Source: Tetrastigma voinierianum (Eukaryota > Streptophyta > Magnoliopsida > Vitales > Vitaceae). From it: a DNA stretch of 64,000 nt. Shown here in pieces: positions 1 to 10,264 of the stretch (position 1 is its first letter; every line of letters begins with the position of its first letter). Where the stretch lies: contig JAEQBH010005279.1 of the NCBI GenBank assembly GCA_016808115.1, forward strand, positions 1 through 64,000, read 5' to 3'. The notes beneath the pieces are model-generated. The model saw only the letters and a list, made by a program, of their open reading frames with translations, ran no database searches and was not told where the DNA came from. The translations under genes and the position numbers were made by a program.

Positions 1-386
1 AAAACCCAAAGATGGCTTCCATTCAACAACTCGCTTCTCCTCTCTTTTTCCCACATGAGCAAATGCTTCATCTAATAGACCATTTTGGTCTTATCCCTAA
101 TTTCCTTGGCTCAGGCTTGTTTGGCCTTGCATTTTTAATTGGATTTCCCATTTTGCTCCAAAAGCCTTTCATCTCTCTTCATTTGCACTTCAAATTATCT
201 CATTATTCTATTTTGACATATAAAACTTCTGCTTGTCTTATACCCTTGGGTCCTTATTTTACAATTTACCCTTTTACCCTTGATTCTTGAATTTAATTTA
301 TGGGTTGTTATTATTTTCACACTTAACAGTATAAATTCCAAAAAATTTCAAATTTAACATATATTATACCCTAAACTTGTTATACG
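1..386 (-). repeat. Inverted head of a family-B LTR
   Basis: Read on the minus strand, this stretch matches the first few hundred bases of the B 3' LTR starting near 36,625 (shared TTTAGGGTATAAT, AAATTAGGGAT and the same run of short A-rich blocks), but diverged and longer. It abuts an LTR tail piece in the opposite orientation at about 386. The 92-codon open frame here is only reversed LTR sequence. The window edge cuts it, so its left limit is unknown. Confidence 0.7.
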
Positions 387-870
387 ATTAGTGCTTTGAC
401 ACTCTCTGTTCAGTGCTATGACACTCCTGCATAGTGCTACGACATTTCTGTTACGTGAACAAGCACATCTCTGTTTGTGCTTCGCCACCTCTGTTCAGTT
501 TTGTACTATACCTTCGGGTACCTATTGTGTTGTGTCCCTCTCATTCATTGTTCTCGATCTATGCAAGAAAATACTTATATGTTGGGTATCTAAATAAGAC
601 GATATATGGAAATAATTATATGAAAACAAAAGTAATCAGTTCTGATGCTAAGGCATATCTCAGTTCTGTTATGTAGTGTACCTATGGGTACCTTATGTTA
701 CAAGATTTCTATTATGAACTCCTACGGGAGATGTGAATATTATGATATATGAATTATGTTATATGTATATTGTAATTGAGGACCACTGCATGTGGTCATA
801 TATGTTATCTGTTTTCCTACTAAGTTATAAGGTTAGCACGGTGTTTCACTGCGGTAGTACCGGCAGGTTG
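387..870 (+). repeat. Tail fragment of a family-B LTR
   Basis: This is a direct copy of about 42,669-43,166, sharing long blocks such as the stretch around GTTGGGTATCTAAATAAGA and TGTGGTCATATATGTTATC. It contains the B-type motif words GGTACC and CTTCGGGTACC. Compared with the 3' copy it lacks one repeat of the TAGTGCTTCGACACTCTCTG unit. It stops at about 870, where the A element begins; the last 300 bases of the LTR are missing on this side. I infer it is what remains of the B 5' LTR. Confidence 0.75.
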
Positions 871-1059
871 TGGATGATTCAAAAACCGCGAGATTTTTAA
901 TCCATTTTTCTGAGTTTATAATGAGAATAACGTTGAATTGTCTGCAGAAAACTGATAATTGAATCAAATTCCAATTTGTAGGAAAATACAGCAGAAAATC
1001 AAATTTTAGCAAAAATCATAAGAAATCAGCCTGCAGCAGAACTGAAGTCAAAACTGGAA

Positions 1060-2194
1060 TTTAAGTCGCGATAGGAAGAGGAGTTTCCAGCAATTTCAAG
1101 TCACAACATCAACAAATTGGAGCTTTGAAAAAGAACTGAAGAAGTTCATGTCGCAACATCATCGCGACGTCGCGACATGAAACGTGGATAAATGAATTTT
1201 TCAGATACCACCCATGAGGTCGACAAGGAGCTGACTACAAAGCCACAAGAACAACCCTCTCAAGTGAAGGAAGTCGCAACTAATTTTGAAAGAAAGGACT
1301 TGATGTCGCGACCTTGACAGTAATGAAGAATAACACCAAGGTCGCAACAAAAACTCCAAATCGCATTTAACAGAAATTAATAAAGAAGCGCATGTGATGT
1401 CGTGACACCACCGGTCGCTGACAGACCAAAGCTTAGCAAGAGACAATATGGAGGTCGCGACACCTATACGAAGTTGTGACAAGGATTGGCAGAGGCTAAA
1501 ACATAGAGGTCGCGATAGCTAGGAACAGACAGAGACATCAAACACGGTCAAAGATGTCGCGACGCCATCCAAAGGGTCGCGACATCGCTTGAAGTAAAGG
1601 TGAAGTCGCGACGCCCTTGAGTGGTCGCATGACGGCGTAAGGAAGGAAAGAAGGGGTCATGATGCTCAAGAGTCGCGACATCAAATAAGAAAGAAATGAA
1701 ATCGAGAATTATTTAGAAGCGCGACATCATAACCAAGATGTGTCAAGACAAGTCACTTACAAAGCAGTGCCCCCACGACACCAAAAGAGCCTTATAGCAT
1801 GAATGATTGAAGTCGACGATGATTGAAGCGCTGCGACTTCAAAAGAGTTCAAATACGTAGCGCGGAAGTCGCCGCTGACACCGAAGTGGTCGCGACAAAA
1901 ATTACAAGAAGAGAAGGTCGCGACGTCATTCACCGCCGCTACATCGGGATCCACGGTGCTAAAGGCAAGTTGCAACCAAATAAAGCTTCGCTACACGCAT
2001 CAAAAACGAAGTCGCTGACGTATGATTGAGGTCGCCAATTTCGCAAGAGATCAAAATGAAGATGAAGTCGCGACGTATGATTGAAGTCGCGACACTGTAA
2101 TGGTACCCAAATGCGTAAAGATGAAGTCGCGACGTGAAAGAGAGGTCGCGTTATTATCAGCGTCAAGGTCGCGACAAACAAATGGAGTCGCGAC
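1060..2194. repeat. GTCGCGAC motif field in the A LTR (upstream of TATA)
   Basis: The self-complementary octamer GTCGCGAC occurs at least 14 times exactly by eye count, plus many one-base variants (GTCGCAAC, GTCGTGAC, GTCGCTGAC), separated by irregular spacers of about 10 to 100 bases. The spacers are not repeats of each other, so this is not a tandem satellite. The field ends about 70 bases before the TATA box and so lies where LTR enhancers (U3) are expected. Any function is inference. Confidence 0.9.
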
Positions 2195-2261
2195 ATAAAC
2201 AAACAATGTACGCTATTTTGAAATCCACAACAGGTGCATCGTTAGGGCCCAACTTCCAAAC

Positions 2262-2273
2262 CTTATAAATACG
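2262..2273 (+). promoter_or_regulatory. TATA box of the A 5' LTR
   Basis: CTTATAAATACG is a canonical plant TATA box. The aligned place in the 3' LTR reads CCCTATAATGGCG near 15,329, and in the antisense copy CTATAAAATA at 41,031-41,040. All three lie about 70-80 bases from the nearest GTCGCGA motif. Confidence 0.7.
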
Positions 2274-3740
2274 CAGTTTACATCGAAAGAAAGCAACTTC
2301 GCGCCAGAAAAGAGAAGTCCAAATAAGGCTCGTAGTTTAATTTTCTTTTTCTTTTTCTTTGTTTTGTCATATTTTTAGATTGATTAGAGTAGATTGTTAT
2401 TTCTTTTGAATTTCCTCGGATCCGGATGATAGTTGTCGCTGAAGCCGAATGCGCACGTTAATTTCTTCAATTATCGCTCGGTTCGTTTGAAGTCCAAACA
2501 AATTTTGGAATTCAAACTTCCGCTCTGATCTACGTAGTTCTTTGATCAAGGAGCTACGCTAGTGTAATGAAGTAATTTAGAAACCCAAATTTCTTCCATT
2601 GATTTAACAGCGTTAAGAAGTTATTTTTCTCGGCTAAATTTCATCGTGAGTCCACTAAACTTCCGACTTGAATCTTACTGAATGGCCTTTGTTTATTTGT
2701 ATCTGATCCAAATATTAGTGTCCTATAATTGTAATAGGATTTGTTTCATGCTCGATTTCCAGAGTTCCTCCGAGTGACACAGAGAAGGACTCCCGAGGAG
2801 TTTGATTAATATCTGGCGGCATAATAACCTTAATATCGGGAATTCAACGGGCTCAGAATTTAATCGATAAATCTTCTTCTCACTTGAAGCCAGAATGAGT
2901 TGAATGACTATCAATTAAATGAGCAGAGAGTTCACCTCGATTCGAACAGTAAGTTTAATCCCGTGTTAGCAGCGATCAATCAAGGTTGTAAATGAAACTG
3001 TCTAATTTTGAGGATGAGAAACCAGTATAGTGTAAACCAAAGCTTAGCCTATGTCTTAGGAGCTAAGGTTTGATACCATGTTCGGTATGAAGTATTGAAA
3101 AAGAAAATACCCATAATAAGGCAACTCGACAGTGGTAGTTATCTAATCCTCTCGCATTCGAGAGAAACAGAAGATTAGATGATGAAATATGTCATTAAGG
3201 AGAGATCCACATGGCATTACCTTCCTTTGACTGGGATTATAAACTGTCTGCGAAGTAAAGCCACAGTAGTCCGCAGGAATTGATGTTTCGCCAACGCTTG
3301 TATTTTCAATGCTCCCTTTAAAAACCAATCGATAGATCCCATTTCGTTAATTCTTTTATTTTAGTTTAAGTATTATTTCATTTTGTTCTAGTTTATTAAT
3401 GCTGGTTCTTTCATTTTCAAGGTTGCTAGGAATATATAAATGTAAATCGATAGTCCAAATAGTATAGAGATTGGAGTAGTCAGGCAGTTGATCGTGAATT
3501 CTCAACATCTCGTGGATCGATATCCGACTTAAACTACGGCATTACTTGTCTGACCGTACACTTGCGTAATCATGGATCAAACCAGAAGAAATTTATCTAG
3601 TCTTAAGGAAACCATTTTTAATCAAGATAATTGCAAAGAAACATAATTAGCAAGTTTCATGAACATCTGGGACAGACAGTCAGTCCTTCGTAATAGTGTC
3701 ATAAATTTGTATAGGTCTTTTGGTCCAAAAAACAAGTTTT

Positions 3741-3759
3741 TGGCGCCGTTGTCTGGATC
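3741..3759 (+). promoter_or_regulatory. Primer binding site, tRNA-Asp type
   Basis: TGGCGCCGTTGTCTGGATC lies six bases after the LTR end. It is the complement of the 3' end of plant tRNA-Asp (whose 3' end reads CAACGGCGCCA) with one or two mismatches. This is the usual first-strand primer site of Athila elements. Confidence 0.85.
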
Positions 3760-4039
3760 GTGGAAGAATTTAGTAGGATCAATATTTAGACGAAAGAAGG
3801 AAATACTAATGCGTACATTTAAAAGAAAAAGAACAAAAATAGTTTTTCAAGCAAGTGGTTATTTTTAGCCACTTCAATCCCTTTAACAAGCCATATTATT
3901 TGTTGGCTTGATCTAAGCCTATTAATGTGAGTATGTTTTGATTTCGTGAAACTTTAATGCATAGAAGAACACTGACCGATTCCAGCAGACATCGAATCTA
4001 GAGAGAATACCAAGCTTGGAAACAAAGGGTAAAAACTAT

Positions 4040-5560
4040 CTACGGCATGCATCGACCAAGGACAAAGAACAACAACCATAAGGCCTCCAATCACTGATAC
4101 AATGGAGGACTTTTGGAGACCTATTATTCAGATGATTACTGCGAATCACGCTACGCTGATGCAACACTTGAACTGCCAAAGACTGACATAATGGTTCAAC
4201 AACGCTTTATCGGTCATCCCATAGAAGATCCAAATGAGCACCTGGGAAGGTTTCTCGTGATGGAAAACATAGTAGAAGTTGAATGGGTGAGACCGTAGGT
4301 CATAAATTGCATTTATTCCCCATTTTCTCTAAGAGATACGTAAAGAGTCACATGGCATAGAATCCTCACCATATGTTCGTTTGATACTGGAGGAGCTTAG
4401 TAGAAGCCTACTGGTAGATTCTTCCATCACTCACTTCAGAGAAGGAGGGAGATACCTCGTGTTCCAGAGGGAAGATGAGGAGCCTTATGTAGCATGGGAG
4501 AGATTCAAAAGGTTGCTTCGAAAAGATCGATGTAAGGAATAGACTTGAAGACCTGTGATGGACATAGTGTATCATGCCTTGAATGATACATCTAAGGGCA
4601 CATTTGAGCAAGCCTACGCTGGAGCATTCAAACTTAAGAGGCCAAGAGCAAGATCCGATTGAGGACTAAGAATGCAATATGAAAGCTCCACGAGCTTTCA
4701 AGAGTAATTTATGTGAGGAAGAGGAGCCATGGAGCTGAGCAAGATGACAGCCATGGAGGCAAATAGATGCCATCATGGCTAGAATGGACAAGCAAGAGAG
4801 GAAGATGCACACTTGCTGGCGTAGAAATAGAGCGCCGAGAGGGAACTATTGAGAGGAAGTGCTGATGTACCCACTGAAGAACTGTTTTATGATGCTAAGG
4901 AGGTTAAGTACTTGGGGGAGCCAAGAAGTTATCATTTCAAACCAAATCCTAACCTCGCGCCAGACACTATCATCCAAAGACCGAGGAAACTATGAAAATT
5001 TTTCATATAGGCGGAGGGGCTCTCAAGGCCCGCGCATGGATGTAATCCTCAACAGGGATATTAGCAACCACCAAGGTTCCCAGCTATAATAGCGATGGAA
5101 AGAAACGAGTACCGTAGTCGAGAGGGCTCAACCATTTGAAGATCAAATGCCGCAACTACGGGGACAACAAGAAGTCAAGGGAACCTCCATGAACAAAAAG
5201 TTTGCGTATTGGAAGCCTCAAATACCAATTTTGGCCCTTCGTAAGATCACTAATGCCTCCTCAAGAACCTGAGACACAAATAGGGCAACTGGCACTAAAC
5301 CCTGCAAACCAGATGAAAGTATGCCTTCCTAAAGGACACCTAAGAAGAATCCGAAAGACTGCATGGCTGTGCAGCTCAGAAGTGGGAAAGACTTGGAGGA
5401 AAAGACAAAAAAAGAAGAAAGCAATAAGGGAGAGGAAGGCCCAGACAATGCTGAAACACTGGAGAAGGAAAGAAAGAAGGAACAACTGTCAGGAGAAGAA
5501 GGAAGCAAGAAGAAACCTGCAATAATCAAGCCATAAATCCCATTTACGTAGGTCGTGAGA
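4040..5560 (+). pseudogene. A gag (capsid polyprotein) remnant
   Basis: Broken frames encode pieces typical of Athila/Tat Gag: QQRFIGHPIEDPNEHLGRF near 4,188, then an AWERFK(R/E)LLR-type stretch near 4,495, an M-ARMDKQER coiled-coil-like piece near 4,780, and a YLGxPRSYHFKPNPN-like stretch near 4,910 in mixed frames. A lysine- and glutamate-rich part follows (5,200-5,525). The likely start is the ATG at 4,102 or a lost one near 4,040; the equivalent stretch at 17,160-17,500 after the second primer site supports this. Gag would form the virus-like particle. Frameshifts about every 100 bases make it non-functional as read. Confidence 0.75.
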
Positions 5561-5979
5561 AATCAAAGATAGAGAATGTAGCTTTGCAAGGTTTTTGAAA
5601 ACCTTCGTGCCGGAGATCAAGATGCCTTTCACGTAAGTGGTGACCTGTATGCCACTTTATGCAAAATTCTTTTGAAAGACATAATCAAAAGAGGAAGATT
5701 GATGAAGAAGGAATTGTGAACTTGACTCCGCAGAATCTCTGAAAATGCTGTGATCAAGAGAGATTTACCGTAAAAGACGAAGGATCCAGAGTCTGCACCA
5801 TTCCCCGCACCATTGAGAAGTCCGAGCTCTCAGAAAGCCTCTGACCTCAAAAAAGCCAGATTGGTCATGCCCTATTCATAAGCCAAGAAGTTAAGTTTGG
5901 GGGAGCTTACTCCCTCACTGCTACCTCCAAATGGGCAGATAGGAACTCGCAAAACCCAAGGAAACTCATGGAAGACGTG

Positions 5980-6160
5980 GCCGTGCAGGGTACCTGTGGT
6001 TTTTCCTGGCTGACTTCATCATACCGGATATGGAGGAAGATTCACAAGTCCTCCACTGCCGAAGGCTATTCTTTGCAACTGGAGTGCTCTTAATCGAGAC
6101 AGATAAGGGAATTCTCACTGCAGTTGGAGAAAGCAGGGCAAATTTACTTTAACTGACGTG
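5980..6160 (+). pseudogene. A protease (retropepsin) remnant
   Basis: In shifting frames this encodes the DFI-x-DMEEDSQV-x-RLFFATG-x-LIETDKGILT pattern that is the C-terminal part of Athila/Tat aspartic protease, matching DFIVLDMEEDKE...ILGRPFLATGRA at 25,560-25,660 in element D. The region that should hold the active-site Asp (about 5,800-5,900) is too damaged to read. Protease would mature Gag-Pol. Confidence 0.65.
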
Positions 6161-6549
6161 GTTTGATGTAATCTGTACATGTAGTTAAAGATATTCAAGT
6201 CAATAGGTGATGTATATGTCAACAACTCTGATTTTGCACGTATGATTGTAATGCCCAACTTCTAATCAATGAAAAGCAGATGAATTTCCGCATCTCAAGG
6301 TTTCGATTCGCATTTTCCGCAGACATCGCCAGCATTCTAATTAAAAGTGATGAGTCTTGAACAAAATGGATGAAAAAGGAGGCAAAAATGGAAGAAAGGA
6401 ATTCCATCAAGAAACCAAAGGAAGAAGGGCTAGTTTTAAAGGAGCTGCCGTCGGTCAGGCAGGTCATCTAGAGCCGCCAAGGAGCAAACTAGTAATAATT
6501 TCGCTTAGACTCGTTGATGCCGAGGAAACGTAGGTTGCCGGAAATTTTA

Positions 6550-7370
6550 AGGAATCATAAGGAGTCTTATAGTTTGGTCTATTGAAGAGTTGCAGGTATC
6601 ACCATCAATATGCATGCACAAAATACTGCTGGAAGAAAATGCAAAGCCAACTGTTGAACATCAAAGGAGACTGAATCCAGTAATGAAAGAAGTAGTCAGG
6701 AAGGAGGTGCTCAAATGGTTAATGTCGGTTTTATCTATAATTTCGCATAAACTCTTGCTAGCCTACCCATGTGGTTCCAAAGAAGGGTGGATTTATCGTG
6801 GATCCGCAATGAAAGAAATGAATTAATCTAACAAGAACAAAGGACAGATGGAGAGTAATATGCATTGATTACAGAAAGCCGAACACGCTAGAACTGGGGG
6901 AAAGATCATTTCCTTTGCCCTTTATTGATCGATAAGTTGATAAATTAGGCAAAGGAGCACCCTCATTTTTGTTTCTTGGACAGTATTCAGCTATAAACTG
7001 ATTGTAATTGCACCCGAGGACCAAGGTGAGTGATCACATTCACATGCCCCTTGGTACCTTTGCCTTCGTATGATGCCATTTGGGTCAGGTAATGCTTCGC
7101 TTACTTTCCACGAAGCGTATGATGTCAATGTTCGTATTTGGCTGAGGAAGTCATGAAATTTTTATGGATGACTTCACAGATGTATGGGTCCAAATAACAA
7201 TGTCCGAACAACTCCGGAAATGCGATTTCGTAAAGATGCAAGACAAACAACTAGCACTAAATTGAGAAATAATATTTCTGGCTGGTACGTATAGTATTGT
7301 TCTTATCATAAAATTTCTCTATATGGTTAGAAGTGACTAATCCAAGATTTCCATTATCAAAACCCTTGCA
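6550..7370 (+). pseudogene. A reverse transcriptase remnant
   Basis: SICMHKILLEENAKP and QRRLNPVMKEVVRKEVLKWL (6,596-6,720) are the N-terminal fingers region of Athila RT. Next come a CIDYRK-like block with FPLPFID (6,860-6,930), a FLGQYSAI stretch equivalent to motif A, MPLGTFAF (7,045) and the catalytic box IFMDDF near 7,160. The YxDD-type box is thus still visible as FMDD, but stops and shifts separate all blocks. Confidence 0.75.
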
Positions 7371-7379
7371 CCTCCTACA

Positions 7380-7915
7380 ACAAAGAAGGTGATATGAGTT
7401 TCGCAGCGCCGGATTTATAGGAGATTCATCAAAGACTTCAAAATAACTGCACTAATTATGACATCGGAGAAGGACACAAAGTTTAATTTTGATGATTCTA
7501 AGGTTGCCTTTGAAGAAATCAAGATCGATTGGTTCAAGCACCTATCATGGTCGCGACCGTATCGGGATCGTGATTCAAATAATGTGTGATGCCGTTGATT
7601 TCGCGAATAAATGCAGATTGGGCAAAGAAAAAGCAGAATTATCTCGCAGCCATATACTATGCTAGCGTAACCTTCAATGCAGTTAAAAATCATTCCACAA
7701 CTCGAAAAGGAGATAGGCCATAGTGTTTGCCAGGAAATTGCTGTTTATACATTTTGGGATCCCATGTTATAGTTCACACGCACTATGCAAACATCAAATA
7801 TCTAATGTCAAAAAAGGAAGCAACCAGACTCATAAGGTGGGTGTCGCGCATCGCAAGAGTTTGATATGGAAATTAAAGATAAAGGGGTGGGATAATGTGA
7901 TAGTCTGATCACTGG
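7380..7915 (+). pseudogene. A RNase H remnant
   Basis: The stretch begins with a connection region (phrases like RRFIKDFKI, KFNFDDSK and RLVQAPIMVA in mixed frames, 7,410-7,550). It continues with FARKLLFIHFGIP (7,725), an ALCKHQISNVKKGS stretch and a final LEIKDKGWDNVIV near 7,870, the classic end of gypsy RNase H before the integrase. One exact GTCGCGAC falls inside at 7,551. The domain would digest the RNA strand during reverse transcription. Confidence 0.7.
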
Positions 7916-7929
7916 CTCCAGAGTAGAAA

Positions 7930-9340
7930 GGAATGAAACAAAAGGAGGAGGCAGACTAATGCAGAACTTCCCGCATGAATACTGCTTAAGGTGTCATTCC
8001 AACTTCCATGGTATGCTCATATTGTGAATTACCTAGCCAGGTGGAGTGTTCCTCGTGAATTCATTTACCAAATGTAAAAGAAAGCTCAGGACTCGACAGC
8101 AAAATTACATCTCGACACCACCGCTACTTAAAAGAGGTGTCGACATGATTATCGGATGCGCGAGAGTGAACAATGTAATCTTAGAACAGAATGCCATGCA
8201 TCACCATATGGGGGCATTTTTCTCGGAGAAAGAACAACTCAAGATACTCCATCCGATTTTATCGCCCACTATCTTCGTAGATTGTGCTGAATGGGTCAAA
8301 TTGTGTGATAGGATGCCAAAGATTGGAAATATCGCAAAGAGAAATGAAATGCCCTGTAAAAGGTATATAATGGTGGTGCAAATTCTTAGATGTACGGGGA
8401 ATAGATTATGGGACCATCTCCACCATCATTTGGAAACTCGTATATACCACGGCAAAGGATTATGCTCAAATGGGTGGAAGCAAAGTACTGTCTAAGGAAT
8501 GATGCTAATACGCTTGTGAGTTTCTTGGCAAAAGAATAATTTGAGTTTATCAAACACTTTAACTATCATTAGTGATGGGGGAAGCCATTTGCAAACAAAA
8601 TATTTGCAAAACTCATGAGCAGTATGGATCAAGCATATAAGGAGTCTAGCTTATTATCCCCGCACTAATGGATGTGCAGTAGATTTCCAACAAGGAGATT
8701 AAAAGAATCTCGAAAAGATCAGAAGTTCAAGTAGAAGGATTGGTCTTCCAAACTTGATGATGCACTTTGGGCTTATTGTGATCTGCATTCAAAACTCCCA
8801 TGGAATGTCCCCATACGTAGTTGTCTTTGGCAACCATGTCATCTAATTTGAAACCGGGAATACAAAGCTATGTGGGCCATCACAGTCGAACTTTGATTTT
8901 AAAAACCGCAAAGGAAGAGAGACTGTCTAACCGAATGAACCTGGAAGAATCGAGAAATGAAGCCTACTTAATAATGCGTTAATATACAAGGACAAAACAG
9001 AAATGGCATGATCAGAGGACTTTAGAAAAGAGTTCAAAGCAGGAATATGTTCTTCTCTTTTAACTCCGTGACAGTTATTTCCGTGTGGAAGTTAAAATCC
9101 AAATGGAGACTACGCTACGCAGTGTCAAGCACTCACATTTGGAGCAAGAATATTAAAGACTGATGCCGGGAAGAATTTAAAGTCACTGGACAAAGACTGA
9201 AAGATTATCAAAGCAGGGAGGAAAGAAAGGAAGACCTAGCCGGGTTCATCGAGAGAGAAAGAATCAAAACAAGAAGTCCAAATTCTTAAGGACTCGCTAA
9301 AATCGAAAATTGATGGGAGGCAACCCATGTAGATTTTAGT
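7930..9340 (+). pseudogene. A integrase remnant
   Basis: PWYAHIVNYLAR (7,998) opens the linker; a 149-codon open piece at 8,046-8,495 contains LKRGVDMIIGCARV, ILEQNAMHHHMGAFFSE (remnant of the HHCC zinc region), VDCAEWVKLCDR and GNIAKRNEMP. Core-domain pieces follow: VEAKYCLRND near 8,478, GKPFANKIFAKLMSSM (8,580), KDWSSKLDDALWAYC (8,738) and a VFGNHVI/LPVE-like stretch near 8,826. The C-terminal end is KEFKAG (9,028) and the GGNPM-type ending at 9,315-9,330. It would insert the cDNA. Confidence 0.8.
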
Positions 9341-9344
9341 TTCT

Positions 9345-10109
9345 GATTTAGACTTTTGATTTTTTTATAATTCACTGACGTTGTTTCTAGTTCTTGCGTA
9401 ATGATTAGTTAGTACTGAGAAGTTAATTTTTGTTTAATTGAATCCTTTTCCTCGAAATGCTGCGGTGAGTTTTATGCGTAACGCAGAAGAGCGAGAGAGG
9501 AGCAAACCTGTGTTTACCGCAAAGACTTCACGTAACGTGAGCAACCTCAAAAAGGGAAGTAATTTTCTACCTACATAGATTCTGAAAAATTTGAATAGAA
9601 TGCATTTTTGAATTGCTGTGTGGGAATGATTAAATGGATACTAAGAATGTGCAAAATTAATGAAGAAGGAAAGTTGTCGACTCATCACCCAGGTAAGTGC
9701 ATCAAGTCGTGACAAGAAATTGATGTCACGAATATAAGTCGAGGTCACAACTTAGTCGCGATCAAGGAAGAACAAGGGGACGTCACTACCGAAGTACGTC
9801 GCTACATCAATTGAGGTTCACGCTTAACTGCGAGGTCACATAAAGAAACATTCCTTCAAAAGAATGGTGAGGGTCGCGACAACTCAATTATTTCATAAAA
9901 TACCCGTCGTTCTTGAGATAATTTGTTCTCACGCTTTACTTACGTTTCCGCGATAAACAAGAATAGGTCACATATAACAAGTATGGCTGCCTGGCAGCTT
10001 TTTAATTGTGCCCTAAATTTAATGACGCGACAATAACGCGTTCTGAAATTAAAGTCGCGACATGCACAAATAAATGAAGTCATAAAGAGCCACAATAATA
10101 ATTGAATTG
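9345..10109 (+). promoter_or_regulatory. A pol-to-ORF2 spacer with a second GTCGCGAC field
   Basis: Non-coding between the integrase end and ORF2. From about 9,690 to 10,061 it repeats the LTR's private vocabulary: GTCGTGAC, GTCACGA, GTCGCGAT, GACGTCAC, GTCGCTAC, exact GTCGCGAC near 9,873 and at 10,054-10,061. No other A-internal segment is so rich in the word. It is followed by an AT-rich stretch and then the ORF2 leader. I infer an internal promoter or enhancer; no clear TATA box is seen, only CATAAAG at 10,081. Confidence 0.55.
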
Positions 10110-10264
10110 CAACTGTTGAGAAACTCCCTCCACTACCATCTCCTTCCTTGAAGCAAACAACCTTCGCTCGGTGATATTCTGGTTTTCCATTCTTGCAAAC
10201 CCTAAACTAACTTCTTCCCAAGAACCTTCCATTTTCAATGGTTTAACCTTAACTCTCATCCCAC
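10110..10264 (+). promoter_or_regulatory. ORF2 leader with telo-box
   Basis: A pyrimidine-rich leader (CCCTCCACTACCATCTCC) with the telo-box AAACCCTAAA at 10,197-10,206, a motif common in 5' leaders of plant housekeeping genes. The telo-box also occurs before ORF2 in element D (29,340). Its presence suggests a transcript starting here, though this is inference. Confidence 0.4.

Larger units (their letters stand above)
871..3734 (+). repeat. 5' LTR of element A
   Basis: The start is placed at TGGATGATTC by alignment with TGATGAGTCC at 13,903; the end is CA at 3,733-3,734, six bases before the primer site. It pairs with 13,903-16,825 along its full length, with many small indels. From 5' to 3' it holds an AT-rich start, the GTCGCGAC field, a TATA box at 2,262, a pyrimidine run near 2,340-2,360 and a conserved 1.3 kb tail. 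Confidence 0.85.

Noticed and set aside
12..290. 92-codon open frame at the window start
   Set aside because: It is reversed B LTR sequence with no protein features.
1060..2194. CRISPR-like array (short palindromic repeats with unique spacers)
   Set aside because: Repeat unit is only eight bases, spacing is irregular, the context is a plant LTR, and no cas genes exist here.
3741..3759. tRNA-Asp gene fragment
   Set aside because: Only the complement of the tRNA 3' end is present, at the exact primer-site position after the LTR.
8046..8495. 149-codon open frame as a separate gene
   Set aside because: It is the best preserved piece of the A integrase zinc domain and continues in other frames on both sides.
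10197..10206. Interstitial telomeric repeat
   Set aside because: A single AAACCCTAAA and no tandem array; better read as a leader telo-box.
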